Shown: positions 15,808 to 25,235, numbered from the stretch's first letter. The stretch is DNA of 64,000 nt from Saprospiraceae bacterium (GCA_022448955.1 JAKVCU010000066.1:1-64000); one strand, 5' to 3'. The notes: generated by a model from the letters alone, not told the origin. Numbers and translations are program-made.

Positions 15808-17913
15808 ATGATAACATCTAATAAAACCTTCAAATACGTAGATTATCTATGGGATTTTGAAAAAGCAGATAGTTTTGGTGATGATCAAATAGCTTTATTT
15901 CTCTATCGTTCCAACTTATTAGGAGCCGATTTAAGAATTACTAATTTTGGAGGTGGAAATACTTCTTGTAAAACCATTGAAAAGGATCCTTTGACTGGTG
16001 AGGAAGTTGAGGTGATGTGGGTAAAAGGATCAGGTGGTGATATAGGCACCTTATCCCGTGATGGTGTTGCTGGCCTTTACACAAAAAGGTTGAGAGCGTT
16101 AAAAAATGTTTATAAAGGCCTAGAGTTCGAGGATGAAATAGTGCCCCTTTACTACCATTGTTTATTCGATCTAGATAGTCGAGCTCCTTCTATTGATACT
16201 GCTTTGCATGCTTTACTACCTTTCAAACACATTGATCACTTGCATCCAGATGCATTGATTTCAATAGCTGCGGCTAAAGATAGCCGTGCTATTACCAGAG
16301 AGATCTGGGGTGATACAATGGGCTGGATACCCTGGCAGCGCCCCGGGTTTGATTTAGGCTTACAATTGGAAAAATGTTTAGCAGAAAACCCTCGTATTAG
16401 AGGGATTATTCTAGGTGGACATGGTTTGTTTACCTGGGGGGATACCGCTTATGAATCCTACATCAACAGCCTAGAAGTAATTGAAATGGCTGCAGAATAT
16501 ATTGCTCAAAGGGAAGGTAAAGAACATCCTGTTTTCGGTGGTCAAATCATTGAGAGTTTGCCAAAAGAGGAACGTAAGAAACAAGCCGCAAAACTAGCTC
16601 CTATACTTAGAGGATTGTGTTCCTCTCATCAAAGAATGATCGGGCACTTTACAGATGACGACAGAGTTTTAGAGTTTATTAATAGTAATGACTTACCCAA
16701 ATTGGCCCCGCTAGGCACTTCCTGTCCTGATCATTTCTTAAGGACTAAAATCCAACCTTTGGTTCTCCGTCTATCGCCCGATAGCAATTTAGAAGATGCT
16801 TCAATTATTAAGGCTACCATTGAACCAGACTTTGAACAATACCGAAGAGACTATACTAATTATTATGAAAATTGCAAATATGATAATAGCCCCGCCATTC
16901 GAGATACCAACCCTGTAGTGATATTATATCCTGGCGTCGGAATGTTCACCTTCGCCAAAAACAAACAAACAGCTAGAGTAGCTAGCGAGTTTTATATCAA
17001 CGCCATCAATGTAATGCGAGGAGCAGAGGCTATTTCTGAATATACAGCCTTGCCACGCCAAGAGGCTTTTGACATTGAATATTGGTTGTTAGAAGAAGCA
17101 AAATTACAGCGCCAACCCAAAGAAAAACCCTTATCCCGAAAAGTAGCTATGATAAGTGGTGCAGGAGGTGGCATTGGGAAAGCCATAGCAACTAAGCTGG
17201 CAGAAGAAGGAGCAAATGTGATTTTGACAGATATTAATGAAGAACGACTGATAGAAGCTAATGCCGCTTATAAAAGAGATATTTCCACTTATGCCCTTTG
17301 TGATGTCACCAATTCCGAGTCTGTTAAACAGGCTTTTGAAAAAGCCTGTTTGGAGTTTGGAGGTGTAGATATTATTGTTCACTCAGCAGGTTTAGCCATT
17401 TCAAAATCCTTAACGGAAACCTCCGAAGATGATTGGAACCTACTACAGAATATATTAGTAAAAGGCCAGTTCAATATGGCTAAAGAAGCTGTAAAAATCT
17501 TAAGAAAACAGGAGTTGGGAGGTGATATTGTCCATATTGCTAGCAAGAATGGCCTAGTAGCAGGTAAGAATAATGTGGGCTATGGAACTGCCAAAGCTGG
17601 ACAACAACATATGACACGTTTGCTAGCTGCAGAACTAGGTCCTGAGAATATTAGAGTAAATACAGTTAATCCAGATGGCGTTATTATTGGAAGCAAAATA
17701 TGGGAAGGAGCATGGGCAGAAGGAAGAGCAAAAGCATATGGCATAACGATAGAAGAATTACCTAATTTTTACGCCAAACGCAACCTGATGAACAAAGTAA
17801 TTCAACCAGAAGATATTGCTAATGGGGTCTTTGCATTAGTCGGTATATTGGACAAAAGTACCGGAAACATCATCAATGTAGATGGTGGAATAGCAAATGC
17901 ATTTGTACGCTAA
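15808..17913 (+). CDS. rhaD: Bifunctional rhamnulose-1-phosphate aldolase / lactaldehyde dehydrogenase (short-chain type)
   Basis: A 701-residue fusion, the usual length of the aldolase-dehydrogenase type. Residues about 30-410 form a class II aldolase: TNFGGGNTSCKTIE, VKGSGGDIGTL, HALLPFKHIDHLHPDALI with its zinc-type histidines, and IILGGHGLFTWGDTAYE. Residues about 440-701 form a short-chain dehydrogenase: VAMISGAGGGIGKAIATKLA (NAD site), NILVKGQFNMAKEAV, IASKNGLVAGKNNVGYGTAKAG (Ser and Tyr-x3-Lys) and RVNTVNPDGVI. The protein would split rhamnulose-1-phosphate into dihydroxyacetone phosphate and L-lactaldehyde and oxidise the latter to L-lactate. First gene of the operon; other systems call this architecture RhaE-RhaW. 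Confidence 0.93.
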   Translation: MITSNKTFKYVDYLWDFEKADSFGDDQIALFLYRSNLLGADLRITNFGGGNTSCKTIEKDPLTGEEVEVMWVKGSGGDIGTLSRDGVAGLYTKRLRALKNVYKGLEFEDEIVPLYYHCLFDLDSRAPSIDTALHALLPFKHIDHLHPDALISIAAAKDSRAITREIWGDTMGWIPWQRPGFDLGLQLEKCLAENPRIRGIILGGHGLFTWGDTAYESYINSLEVIEMAAEYIAQREGKEHPVFGGQIIESLPKEERKKQAAKLAPILRGLCSSHQRMIGHFTDDDRVLEFINSNDLPKLAPLGTSCPDHFLRTKIQPLVLRLSPDSNLEDASIIKATIEPDFEQYRRDYTNYYENCKYDNSPAIRDTNPVVILYPGVGMFTFAKNKQTARVASEFYINAINVMRGAEAISEYTALPRQEAFDIEYWLLEEAKLQRQPKEKPLSRKVAMISGAGGGIGKAIATKLAEEGANVILTDINEERLIEANAAYKRDISTYALCDVTNSESVKQAFEKACLEFGGVDIIVHSAGLAISKSLTETSEDDWNLLQNILVKGQFNMAKEAVKILRKQELGGDIVHIASKNGLVAGKNNVGYGTAKAGQQHMTRLLAAELGPENIRVNTVNPDGVIIGSKIWEGAWAEGRAKAYGITIEELPNFYAKRNLMNKVIQPEDIANGVFALVGILDKSTGNIINVDGGIANAFVR

Positions 17914-17929
17914 TCAAGTTCTATGAAAT

Positions 17930-19213
17930 ATGCAAATTAGAAAAGAACAAATCGAAAATTTCAACCAGCAAAGACTTAGGACGCATCAGGAAAATTGGGA
18001 TTTCTTCCAAAACCAACTTGTCAAAAGAGGATTGGATTGTTCGGCTATCTTGAAACAAATTCAAAATCTTCAGATCGCCATTCCAAGTTGGGCATTGGGT
18101 GCAGGAGGAACTCGCTTTGGACGATTTTCTTTTGGAGGGGAACCTTGTAATTTGGAACAAAAAATTGATGACGTAGGTCTTTTACATGCTCTGACCCAAT
18201 CTGCCGGTGCTATTTCACTTCATATTCCATGGGATATTCCTAAGGACGAATTAGCTATTAAACAACAGGCAGCTGAACTTGGTATCCTTTTCGACGCTGT
18301 CAATTCCAATACTTTTCAAGATCAGGATAAGCAAAAACATTCTTATAAATTTGGTTCATTATGTCATACCAATAGAGCAGTAAGGCAACAAGCGATTGAG
18401 CATAATATTGAAGTCATTAAATACGGAGAAGCTATAGGATCAAAATCACTAACTATCTGGTTAGCTGATGGCACTTCTTTTCCTGGGCAACATAATTTCC
18501 GTAAAGCATTTCAAAATACTCAAGATTCTTTAAAAGAAATTTATCAACATATGCCTAGTGATTGGAAGATGTTTATTGAATACAAGCCTTTCGAGCCTAA
18601 TTTTTATTCTATGGTCATTCCAGACTGGGGAACTTCCCTCATGCTAGCAGAAGGATGCGGAGAAAAAGCGTATACCTTAATCGATTTAGGACATCACCTA
18701 CCCAACACCAATATTGAACAAATTGTATCCATCTTGATGATGAAAGGTAAACTCGGGGGATTTCATTTTAACGATAGTAAATATAGTGATGATGATTTGA
18801 CTTGTGGGGCCATCAAACCCTATCAGTTATTTTTGATTTTTAATGAATTAGTCGATGGGATGGAAAATAATGAAGCTGCCAACCCTACTCTAGCATGGAT
18901 GATTGATGCTAGTCACAACCTTAAAGACCCTTTGGAAGATTTAATGCAAAGTCTTGAAGCTATTCGGGAAGCTTTCGCCAAAGCGCTATTAGTAGACCGA
19001 GCAGCCTTGAGTATTGCACAAATGGAAAATGATGTTGCTCAATGTCAAGAAATTATACAACAAGCTTATCGGACTGATGTCCGACCTTTATTGGTGGAAG
19101 CAAGGCGACTAAGCGGTGGTGCAATTGACCCAATTGAATTTTTCAGGCAACATGCAGTAAGGAAGCAATTGATAAGAGATCGTGGGGAAAATGTGGTAGC
19201 TACGGGCTTGTGA
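17930..19213 (+). CDS. rhaI: L-rhamnose isomerase (RhaI type)
   Basis: A 427-residue TIM-barrel sugar isomerase of the Pseudomonas/Bacteroidota RhaI type rather than the enteric RhaA type. It converts L-rhamnose to L-rhamnulose. Visible motifs are PSWALGAGGTRFGRF near residue 50, SLHIPWDI near 95, LTIWLADGTSFPGQ near 170, the metal-site strands FIEYKPFEPNFYS near 218 and LIDLGHHLPNTN near 255, GKLGGFHFNDSKYSDDDL near 280 and WMIDASHNLKDPLED near 325. It starts 16 bases after the aldolase gene, so translation of the two is probably coordinated. Confidence 0.93.
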   Translation: MQIRKEQIENFNQQRLRTHQENWDFFQNQLVKRGLDCSAILKQIQNLQIAIPSWALGAGGTRFGRFSFGGEPCNLEQKIDDVGLLHALTQSAGAISLHIPWDIPKDELAIKQQAAELGILFDAVNSNTFQDQDKQKHSYKFGSLCHTNRAVRQQAIEHNIEVIKYGEAIGSKSLTIWLADGTSFPGQHNFRKAFQNTQDSLKEIYQHMPSDWKMFIEYKPFEPNFYSMVIPDWGTSLMLAEGCGEKAYTLIDLGHHLPNTNIEQIVSILMMKGKLGGFHFNDSKYSDDDLTCGAIKPYQLFLIFNELVDGMENNEAANPTLAWMIDASHNLKDPLEDLMQSLEAIREAFAKALLVDRAALSIAQMENDVAQCQEIIQQAYRTDVRPLLVEARRLSGGAIDPIEFFRQHAVRKQLIRDRGENVVATGL

Positions 19214-19358
19214 TAAAATCACAAGCCACATATAAAATATGTGAGGAAAATAATTTGGTTTAGGGTTCGACGGGAGACATTTGAATATCCCGCTTCTCTA
19301 CATTTAAATAGAAAAATGGTCAATTCACTCAAAATGTAAAGAGCTTAAATGCAAAACA

Positions 19359-20714
19359 ATGTGTCATACAATAATCTTCGACATAGGAAAAACCAATAAA
19401 AAGTGCTTTGTTTTTGATGAAGAATATCGGGAAGTATGGAGAGAATATTTCCGGTTTAAAGAAATTGAAGACGAAGGTGGTTTTCCTTGTGATGATGTAT
19501 TAGCTATTGGAGAGTGGGTAAAAATGACCACTAAAAAACTACTTAAGAACAAGAAATTTGATATAAAAGCCATTAACTTTTCCACTTACGGGGCGAGTTT
19601 TATGCATATTGATAAAAAAGGATCACCAGTAACGCCTTTATATAATTATCTCAAACCTTACCCTAAAGAACTACTTAATTCCTTTTATGAAAAATACGGT
19701 TCAGAAGAGCAGATTGCTCGGGAAACTGCATCTCCGCTTTTAGGTATGCTCAATTCTGGCTTTCAATTATATTGGTTAAAATATACCCAGCCAAAAGTTT
19801 ATCAAAAAATACATAGGTCTCTTCATTTTCCTCAGTATTTGAGTTATTTGTTTACAGGTATTCCCATTAGTGAATTCACCAGTATAGGCTGTCATACAAG
19901 ATTATGGGATTATAGTAAACATGATTATCACCATTGGATTTACGAGGAAGATTTTGATAAAAAACTCCCCCCTATTGTAGATACGGATACCAGTATTAAT
20001 ACCAAAATAAACAGAAAATTCATCAAAGTTGGTGTCGGGATTCACGATAGCTCAGCTGCGCTCCTACCATATATGCGTACAAGTAATAGCACCTTTGTAT
20101 TAATTTCAACCGGCACCTGGAGTATCACTCTAAATCCATTTAGTCAAGATATTTTAAGCAAAAAAGAACTTCAAAATGATTGTTTAAATTTTTTACGAAT
20201 TGATGGAAATACGGTCAGAGCCAGCCGCTTATTTTTAGGTAATGAATATGAACTGCAGTTAGAAAAATTACGAAAGCATTTTAATGTTAAAAAAAATATA
20301 CATAAAAGGATACAATTCAATGAAACTATATTTAATGAACTGAATAAAGAATTCAAAAAATACTTTGCTTTTGAGTCGTTAAAATCAAAAAGAGAACAAC
20401 CCGATAAAACCAACTTAAAAGCTTTTCCTACATTTGAGATAGCTTATCATCAATTGATGCAGGAAATTGTGAAATTACAAGTTGAATCTACAAAATTAGC
20501 CATTGGTAAAACTCCCATCAAAAAAATTTTTATCGATGGCGGCTTTGCAGATAACGATTTATTTGTAAAATTAATTAGGCTACATTTTAAAAATTATAAA
20601 ATTCGAACCACCCAATCTGCCATAGGATCTGCCTTAGGGTCTGCGATGGTGGTGTCTACCCGGAAAGTAAACATGAACTTTTTAAAAAAGCATTATACTC
20701 TGAAAAAACAGTAA
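19359..20714 (+). CDS. FGGY-family carbohydrate kinase, probable rhamnulokinase
   Basis: A 451-residue sugar kinase of the FGGY superfamily. The phosphate-1 loop is FDIGKTNKKCFVFD at the N-terminus; INFSTYGASFMHIDKKG and the phosphate-2-type VLISTGTWSITLNPFSQ near residue 250 follow, then the late adenosine region IFIDGGFADNDLFVKLIR and SAIGSALGSAMV. Position inside the rhamnose operon makes L-rhamnulose the probable substrate; fuculose or xylulose kinase is possible by sequence alone. A 145-base gap with two small hairpins (CGGGA/TCCCG at 19271-19292, CACATA/TATGTG near 19229-19245) separates it from rhaI, and it ends two bases before the next gene. Confidence 0.85.
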   Translation: MCHTIIFDIGKTNKKCFVFDEEYREVWREYFRFKEIEDEGGFPCDDVLAIGEWVKMTTKKLLKNKKFDIKAINFSTYGASFMHIDKKGSPVTPLYNYLKPYPKELLNSFYEKYGSEEQIARETASPLLGMLNSGFQLYWLKYTQPKVYQKIHRSLHFPQYLSYLFTGIPISEFTSIGCHTRLWDYSKHDYHHWIYEEDFDKKLPPIVDTDTSINTKINRKFIKVGVGIHDSSAALLPYMRTSNSTFVLISTGTWSITLNPFSQDILSKKELQNDCLNFLRIDGNTVRASRLFLGNEYELQLEKLRKHFNVKKNIHKRIQFNETIFNELNKEFKKYFAFESLKSKREQPDKTNLKAFPTFEIAYHQLMQEIVKLQVESTKLAIGKTPIKKIFIDGGFADNDLFVKLIRLHFKNYKIRTTQSAIGSALGSAMVVSTRKVNMNFLKKHYTLKKQ

Positions 20715-20716
20715 TT

Positions 20717-21865
20717 ATGGATCTATCCTATAATCCGAATTATCCCTCTATTGATGATTTAAGGAATAAAGCAAAAAAGCGGATTCCCCGTTTTGCTTTT
20801 GAGTATTTAGATGGAGGATGTAATCAGGAAATTAATTTAAAAAAGAATACTTCAGACATTCGAAAAATTGAATTAAAGCCTTGGTATTTAAAGAATTACA
20901 AAGGAGCATCCATGCAAACTGAACTATTTGGTCACTCTTATGATGCGCCCTTTGGTATAGCTCCAATCGGCTTACAGGATTTAATGTGGCCAAAAGCTTC
21001 AGAGATATTAGCCACTGCTGCCGTTAAGCATAATATTCCATATATTTTGAGTACTGTTGGTACCGCAAGCATCGAAAAAATTAGCGAAATTACAGCAGGG
21101 AAAGCTTGGTTTCAATTATACCATCCAAGAGAAGATGAACTGAGAGATAAATTGATTCAAAGAGCTGCAGAAGCGGATTATCCAGTATTGGTTATTCTAT
21201 CTGATACACCTACTTTCGGATATCGTCCTAAAGAAATAAAAAATGGATTAGCCATTCCACCTAAAATGACCATTTCTAATATACTACAAATAATAGGTAG
21301 TCCAACATGGGCGATCAAGACCTTGATTGCTGGCCAACCTGAATTTAAAACATTGAAACCCTATATTCCTAAAGGTATGAGTCTTCGTCACTTAGGTTTG
21401 TTTATGAATAAGACTTTTACTGGTCGAATGAATGAAGAAAAAATCAAGCCAATTAGAGATATGTGGAAAGGCAAATTGGTATTAAAAGGCGTTGCAAGCG
21501 AAGAAGACACTCAAAAAGCTATCCGCTTGGGTTTGGATGGAGTCATAATTTCTAATCACGGTGGACGACAATTGGATGCTGGGCAAGCGACAATTAAGCC
21601 ATTGACAGAAATTGCTGAAAAATATAGTGATCAAATTAAAGTCATGATGGATAGCGGTATTCGTTCAGGGCCAGATATTGCTAGGACACTGGCTTCGGGT
21701 GCTGCTTTTACCTTTTTGGGACGATCCTTTATGTATGGTGTATCGGCATTAGGGCAAAAAGGTGGCAACCATACCATATCAATTTTAAAAACGCAATTTC
21801 AGCAGGTAATGGAGCAGTTAGGTTGTGAGAATGTAACTGATTTACCCAAACATCTAATTAAATAA
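20717..21865 (+). CDS. lldD: FMN-dependent alpha-hydroxy-acid dehydrogenase, probable L-lactate dehydrogenase
   Basis: A 382-residue flavoprotein of the lactate/glycolate oxidase family. Motifs are the N-terminal RNKAKKRIPRFAFEYLDGG, APFGIAPIGLQDLMWP, LSTVGTASIEKI, FQLYHPRED, the catalytic lysine strand GKLVLKGVASEEDT near residue 250, IISNHGGRQLDAG with the active-site His and Arg near residue 275, and MMDSGIRSGPDIARTLASGA with FLGRSFMYG (FMN phosphate). In this operon it would oxidise the L-lactate made from rhamnose-derived lactaldehyde to pyruvate, passing electrons on. It begins two bases after the kinase stop. Confidence in the family is high; the lactate assignment is from context. Confidence 0.88.
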   Translation: MDLSYNPNYPSIDDLRNKAKKRIPRFAFEYLDGGCNQEINLKKNTSDIRKIELKPWYLKNYKGASMQTELFGHSYDAPFGIAPIGLQDLMWPKASEILATAAVKHNIPYILSTVGTASIEKISEITAGKAWFQLYHPREDELRDKLIQRAAEADYPVLVILSDTPTFGYRPKEIKNGLAIPPKMTISNILQIIGSPTWAIKTLIAGQPEFKTLKPYIPKGMSLRHLGLFMNKTFTGRMNEEKIKPIRDMWKGKLVLKGVASEEDTQKAIRLGLDGVIISNHGGRQLDAGQATIKPLTEIAEKYSDQIKVMMDSGIRSGPDIARTLASGAAFTFLGRSFMYGVSALGQKGGNHTISILKTQFQQVMEQLGCENVTDLPKHLIK

Positions 21866-21951
21866 ATTCGAATATAGGATTTTGAAGTAGTAAATGTTGC
21901 ATAAGTGCCTGAGTCTTCCAAAATCTGAAATCACAAATCTGAAATTGAATC

Positions 21952-23352
21952 ATGACAAACGAAAAACAAAGTATTCAATCAGAAGAATTTGAACGCCAAG
22001 CCGTTCCCAAATCACATTTAAAAAGCTGGAAAAGTTTTCTAGGAATGTATGCAGGAGAACATGCAGCTGGAACAGAGTTCATGATCGGACCACTATTTCT
22101 GACTGCAGGTGTAAGTGCATTTGACCTTATAGTAGGTCTCCTTTTAGGAAATTTGATGGCTGTATTGAGCTGGCGTTTTTTAACAGCAGAAATTGCTGTT
22201 AAAAATAGATGGACCTTATACTATCATTTAGAAAAAATCTGTGGTAAAAACTTAGTTACCTTTTATAATATTGCCAATGGTATTCTATTTTGTTTTTTGG
22301 CAGGTGCGATGATTACAGTCTCCGCAACTGCTGTTGGTATTCCATTTGACATGGAGATGCCAAAATTAAGCGACACCATGCCCAATGGGCCAACTTGGAT
22401 GATCATCGTACTGGTCATTGGAACAATCATTTCCATTGTAGCAGCAAGAGGTTATGATTCAGTTTCAAAAGCAGCCAATTGGATGTCACCTTTTATCGTA
22501 CTTGCTTTTTTAGCATGTGGTTTTGTGGCCCTTGGTCAATTGGAGGTGGAGAGCTTTGCTGATTTTTGGAACATCTGGGGAGAAGGTTCTGCTCCCTTCC
22601 CCGGGCAGATTAAATATACCTTTTGGCATGTGGTCTTTTGGTCCTGGTTTTGCAATGCAGCTATGCACATCGGGATGTCTGACCTTGTAGTGTTTCGTTA
22701 TGCAAAGAATGCATCTTCAGGATGGACGACAGCAGCAGGAATGTATGTGGGGCATTATGCGGCATGGATCGCAGCATCTCTCTTATACGCTGTTTATATC
22801 CAGTCGCCAGAGGCACAGGGTTTTCTGAACAATGGGGAAGCACCACCTGTAGCCCCTGGCCCTTTAGCGTATAATGCTATTGGAATATTTGGTATCATTG
22901 CGGTCATTATTGCCGGATGGACCACCGCCAATCCAACGATTTATAGAGCTGGGCTTGCTTTTCAAGCTATTATGCCTAAAATCTCTACATTTTGGACAAG
23001 CATTCTCGCCGGAACAATTGCTACTATAGCAGGCTTGTTTCCAGCATTTGCAATGAAATTATTGGGCTTTGTAGCACTATATGGGTTTATTTTAGCCCCT
23101 GTTGGTGCGGTTATTGTGTTTGAACATTTCTTCGCTAAAAAAGTCGGAATCATAAAAAACTATGCTGAAGAAGCGGGAATATCCTTTAACCAGTCTGTGC
23201 TCTTTGCTTGGGGAATAAGTTTTGGTATTTTTTACTTTATTTCTATTTCGCAAGGTATCTTTCTTTCATTTTTGACTTTACCAGCCTGGCTAAGCTGTGG
23301 AGCTCTATTTCTAATATTGAGCAAATACTTTCAGAAAAGGAAAGAGGAATAA
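21952..23352 (+). CDS. NCS1-like (nucleobase:cation symporter type) permease, candidate rhamnose transporter
   Basis: A 466-residue polytopic membrane protein with about 12 hydrophobic segments. Cytosine-permease-family cues are MYAGEHAAGTEFMIGPLFLT, LLLGNLMAVLSWRFL, AARGYDSVSKAANWMSPFIV, AGWTTANPTIYRAGLAFQAI and GFILAPVGAVIVFEHFF. NCS1 proteins normally carry nucleobases, hydantoins or vitamins with a cation. Here it is the last gene of a sugar operon that has no RhaT, SusC/D or other porter, so I infer that it imports L-rhamnose or a related product. It has no N-terminal signal, as expected. It starts 86 bases after the flavoenzyme. Confidence 0.85.
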   Translation: MTNEKQSIQSEEFERQAVPKSHLKSWKSFLGMYAGEHAAGTEFMIGPLFLTAGVSAFDLIVGLLLGNLMAVLSWRFLTAEIAVKNRWTLYYHLEKICGKNLVTFYNIANGILFCFLAGAMITVSATAVGIPFDMEMPKLSDTMPNGPTWMIIVLVIGTIISIVAARGYDSVSKAANWMSPFIVLAFLACGFVALGQLEVESFADFWNIWGEGSAPFPGQIKYTFWHVVFWSWFCNAAMHIGMSDLVVFRYAKNASSGWTTAAGMYVGHYAAWIAASLLYAVYIQSPEAQGFLNNGEAPPVAPGPLAYNAIGIFGIIAVIIAGWTTANPTIYRAGLAFQAIMPKISTFWTSILAGTIATIAGLFPAFAMKLLGFVALYGFILAPVGAVIVFEHFFAKKVGIIKNYAEEAGISFNQSVLFAWGISFGIFYFISISQGIFLSFLTLPAWLSCGALFLILSKYFQKRKEE

Positions 23353-23474
23353 AGTAATCAGATATGAGTTTATATTCATTGCCTATAATCTCAAATATCT
23401 AGATCTAGCTAAAGGGCATCATGTGATAGGATAACTTTTGAGTGAAAAAATCTATTATTATCTGTATTAACAAA

Positions 23475-23508
23475 AAGAGCACAAACCTTTTTCAAGATTT
23501 GTGCTCTT
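23475..23508 (-). terminator. Intrinsic terminator downstream of tRNA-Leu
   Basis: Eleven-base perfect stem AAGAGCACAAA (23475-23485) / TTTGTGCTCTT (23498-23508). Read on the minus strand, the stem is followed by a T-run, so it terminates the tRNA transcript. On the plus strand no T-run follows. Confidence 0.85.
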
Positions 23509-23516
23509 CATAATAG

Positions 23517-23600
23517 TACCGAAGGCGGGAATCGAACCCGCACTCCCTTGCGAGAACTGGATTTTGAATCCAGCGCGTCTACCAATTCCGCCACTTCGGC
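23517..23600 (-). tRNA. tRNA-Leu (anticodon CAA)
   Basis: Minus strand, 84 bases, starting GCCGAAGTGGCGGAATTGGT. It has a class II long variable arm (TTCTCGCAAGGGAGT), an anticodon stem CTGGA/TCCAG with loop TTCAAAA giving anticodon CAA, and the T arm GCGGGTTCGATTCCCGC. The first acceptor pair is G-U (GCCGAAG with CTTCGGT). The CCA end is not encoded, so it must be added enzymatically. Confidence 0.95.
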
Positions 23601-23706
23601 ATGGTAGGATTAACCTTTTTTAACTTGGTGGCTAGGTCATTTTTCCTAGCGCGGAGCAAATTTAGAGTTTTTTATCAAATCTCCAAAATATTGCTCCTTT
23701 ATTTAT

Positions 23707-23864
23707 AAATAGTAAGCTCGAAAAATTAGTACAATTAAATTTTAACGTCAGTTTAAGAATCATTCGTAACTTTCCTTTCGTCAGTTTCTTATAATTTTAA
23801 AGCTGACGACGTGCCTGCCGGCTGGCAGGAATTTATTATACAAGCAATTTTCACTAGCCGCTTA
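23707..23864 (-). repeat. Dispersed miniature element family A, copy 4 (full length, reverse)
   Basis: On the minus strand: TAAGCGGCTAGTGAAAATT, GCTTGTATAATAAATT, a palindromic insert CCTGCCAGCCGGCAGG (23814-23829), the 43-base core (23756-23798) and a tail ATTGTACTAATTTTTCG. Core and head closely match copy 2 at 52.1 kb. It lies downstream of rseP in the same direction as that gene. Confidence 0.78.
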
Positions 23865-23897
23865 GAATAGTTTTTTTACGCTAAAAGTTCCGCTGAG

Positions 23898-25235
23898 TTA
23901 GAAAATAGCTCGAATAATATCCAAGCCATTTGCGTAAAGCACTAGACCTATGACAATCACGAAGCCAACCATAGTGGCAATTTCCATAAATTTGTCGCTT
24001 GGCTTCCGACCAGATGCCAATTCGTATAATAAGAACATTACGTGACCACCATCTAAAGCTGGAATAGGCAGTAAGTTCATAAAGGCTAAAATAAGCGATA
24101 ATACAGCGGTCATTCGCCAGAAGCGTTCCCAATCCCAAATACCACCAAACATGCTACCGATCGAACCAAATCCACCTAAACTCTCAGATGCTTTGATTTT
24201 CCCTCTGAACATCTGTCCAAATGCTTTCATCTGGACAGCTAAGAAATTGACACCTCTATCAAAACCTGCAGGTAATGCTTCTCCTAAGGTATAGTCTTTG
24301 CGTTCAGTATCGAAAAAGTAGGTTGCATCATAAGGTCCTACTGCAATTTTACCATCATCATTTGTGGTAATATTTAAATGCATGGTATCCTTGTCATTTC
24401 TAAGTACAGTTACCTTTACATCTGTATTTTTTAATTGAATGATACGGCGATAAAAGTCCATAAAATAAGGAGTAGCTTCCTCATTTAAGGCAATAATCTG
24501 ATCATTTTCTATTACCCCTCCCTTATCGGCTGGTCCATCCTTTACCACTACAGCTGCTACAAAGGGGCGGCGTGGATAGAATAGCTGTTTGTCTTTATTA
24601 GCGTGAGCAGAGAGGATTCCAACGAACTTTGGATCGATAGTAATGATTTCTTCCGTTCCTCCTCTTTTGATGGTGAGCTCATTAGCATTATTGATTATAA
24701 TTTCTCTATTGACTGCACGATCATTGAATATATCAAAAGGTACTTGACCAATTTTGAGGATATGGTCACCATCTTGTAAACCCATCTCTGCCCCTAGAGA
24801 ATCCACCGCAATACCATATTTAGCATTCTCTGCAGGAAGGAATTCCTCGCCCCAAGTCCATAATACCATTGCAAAGATAAAGAAACCCAGCAGGAAGTTA
24901 ACAGTGACTCCGCCTAGCATTATGATTAGTCTTTGCCAAGCAGGTTTAGATCGAAACTCCCAATCTTGTGGTTCTGCTTCCATTTGCTCAGTGTCGAAGC
25001 TTTCGTCGATCATCCCTGAGATCTTAACATAACCCCCCAATGGCAACCATCCAATTCCGTATTCTGTTTCTCCAATTTTTTTAGAAATAGCTAAACCACC
25101 TACATCAAAAAAGAGGAAGAATTTTTCAACACGCGTTCCAAAGGCACGAGCGGGAAGAAAATGACCTAATTCATGAAGAACAATTAAAATAGATAAGCTC
25201 AGCATCAGCTGGCCTGCCATTACCACGTATTCCAT
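23898..25235 (-). CDS. rseP: RIP metalloprotease (site-2 protease)
   Basis: A 445-residue intramembrane zinc protease. The zinc site HELGH is at residues 21-25 in the first membrane segment (LSILIVLHELGHFLPAR). The third-ligand motif NLLPIPALDGGH is in a later membrane segment near residue 395, and two central PDZ-like regions contain VSDSLG-like and VKDGPADKGGVIENDQIIAL stretches. It cuts membrane-spanning anti-sigma factors and signal-peptide remnants. It is a monocistronic minus-strand gene; a CAAAGGTA at 25321-25328 (minus-strand TACCTTTG) about 85 bases upstream is a good -7 element. An ECF sigma/anti-sigma pair at 50.8-51.8 kb is a conceivable client, by inference only. Confidence 0.94.
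   Translation of the reverse strand: MEYVVMAGQLMLSLSILIVLHELGHFLPARAFGTRVEKFFLFFDVGGLAISKKIGETEYGIGWLPLGGYVKISGMIDESFDTEQMEAEPQDWEFRSKPAWQRLIIMLGGVTVNFLLGFFIFAMVLWTWGEEFLPAENAKYGIAVDSLGAEMGLQDGDHILKIGQVPFDIFNDRAVNREIIINNANELTIKRGGTEEIITIDPKFVGILSAHANKDKQLFYPRRPFVAAVVVKDGPADKGGVIENDQIIALNEEATPYFMDFYRRIIQLKNTDVKVTVLRNDKDTMHLNITTNDDGKIAVGPYDATYFFDTERKDYTLGEALPAGFDRGVNFLAVQMKAFGQMFRGKIKASESLGGFGSIGSMFGGIWDWERFWRMTAVLSLILAFMNLLPIPALDGGHVMFLLYELASGRKPSDKFMEIATMVGFVIVIGLVLYANGLDIIRAIF

Larger units (their letters stand above)
23353..23897. other. Gap holding tRNA-Leu, its terminator and repeat copy 4
   Basis: No protein gene. It contains, left to right, a tRNA terminator (23475-23508), tRNA-Leu (23517-23600, minus) and a full dispersed family A element in reverse orientation (about 23707-23864) lying 34 bases past the rseP stop. 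Confidence 0.7.
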
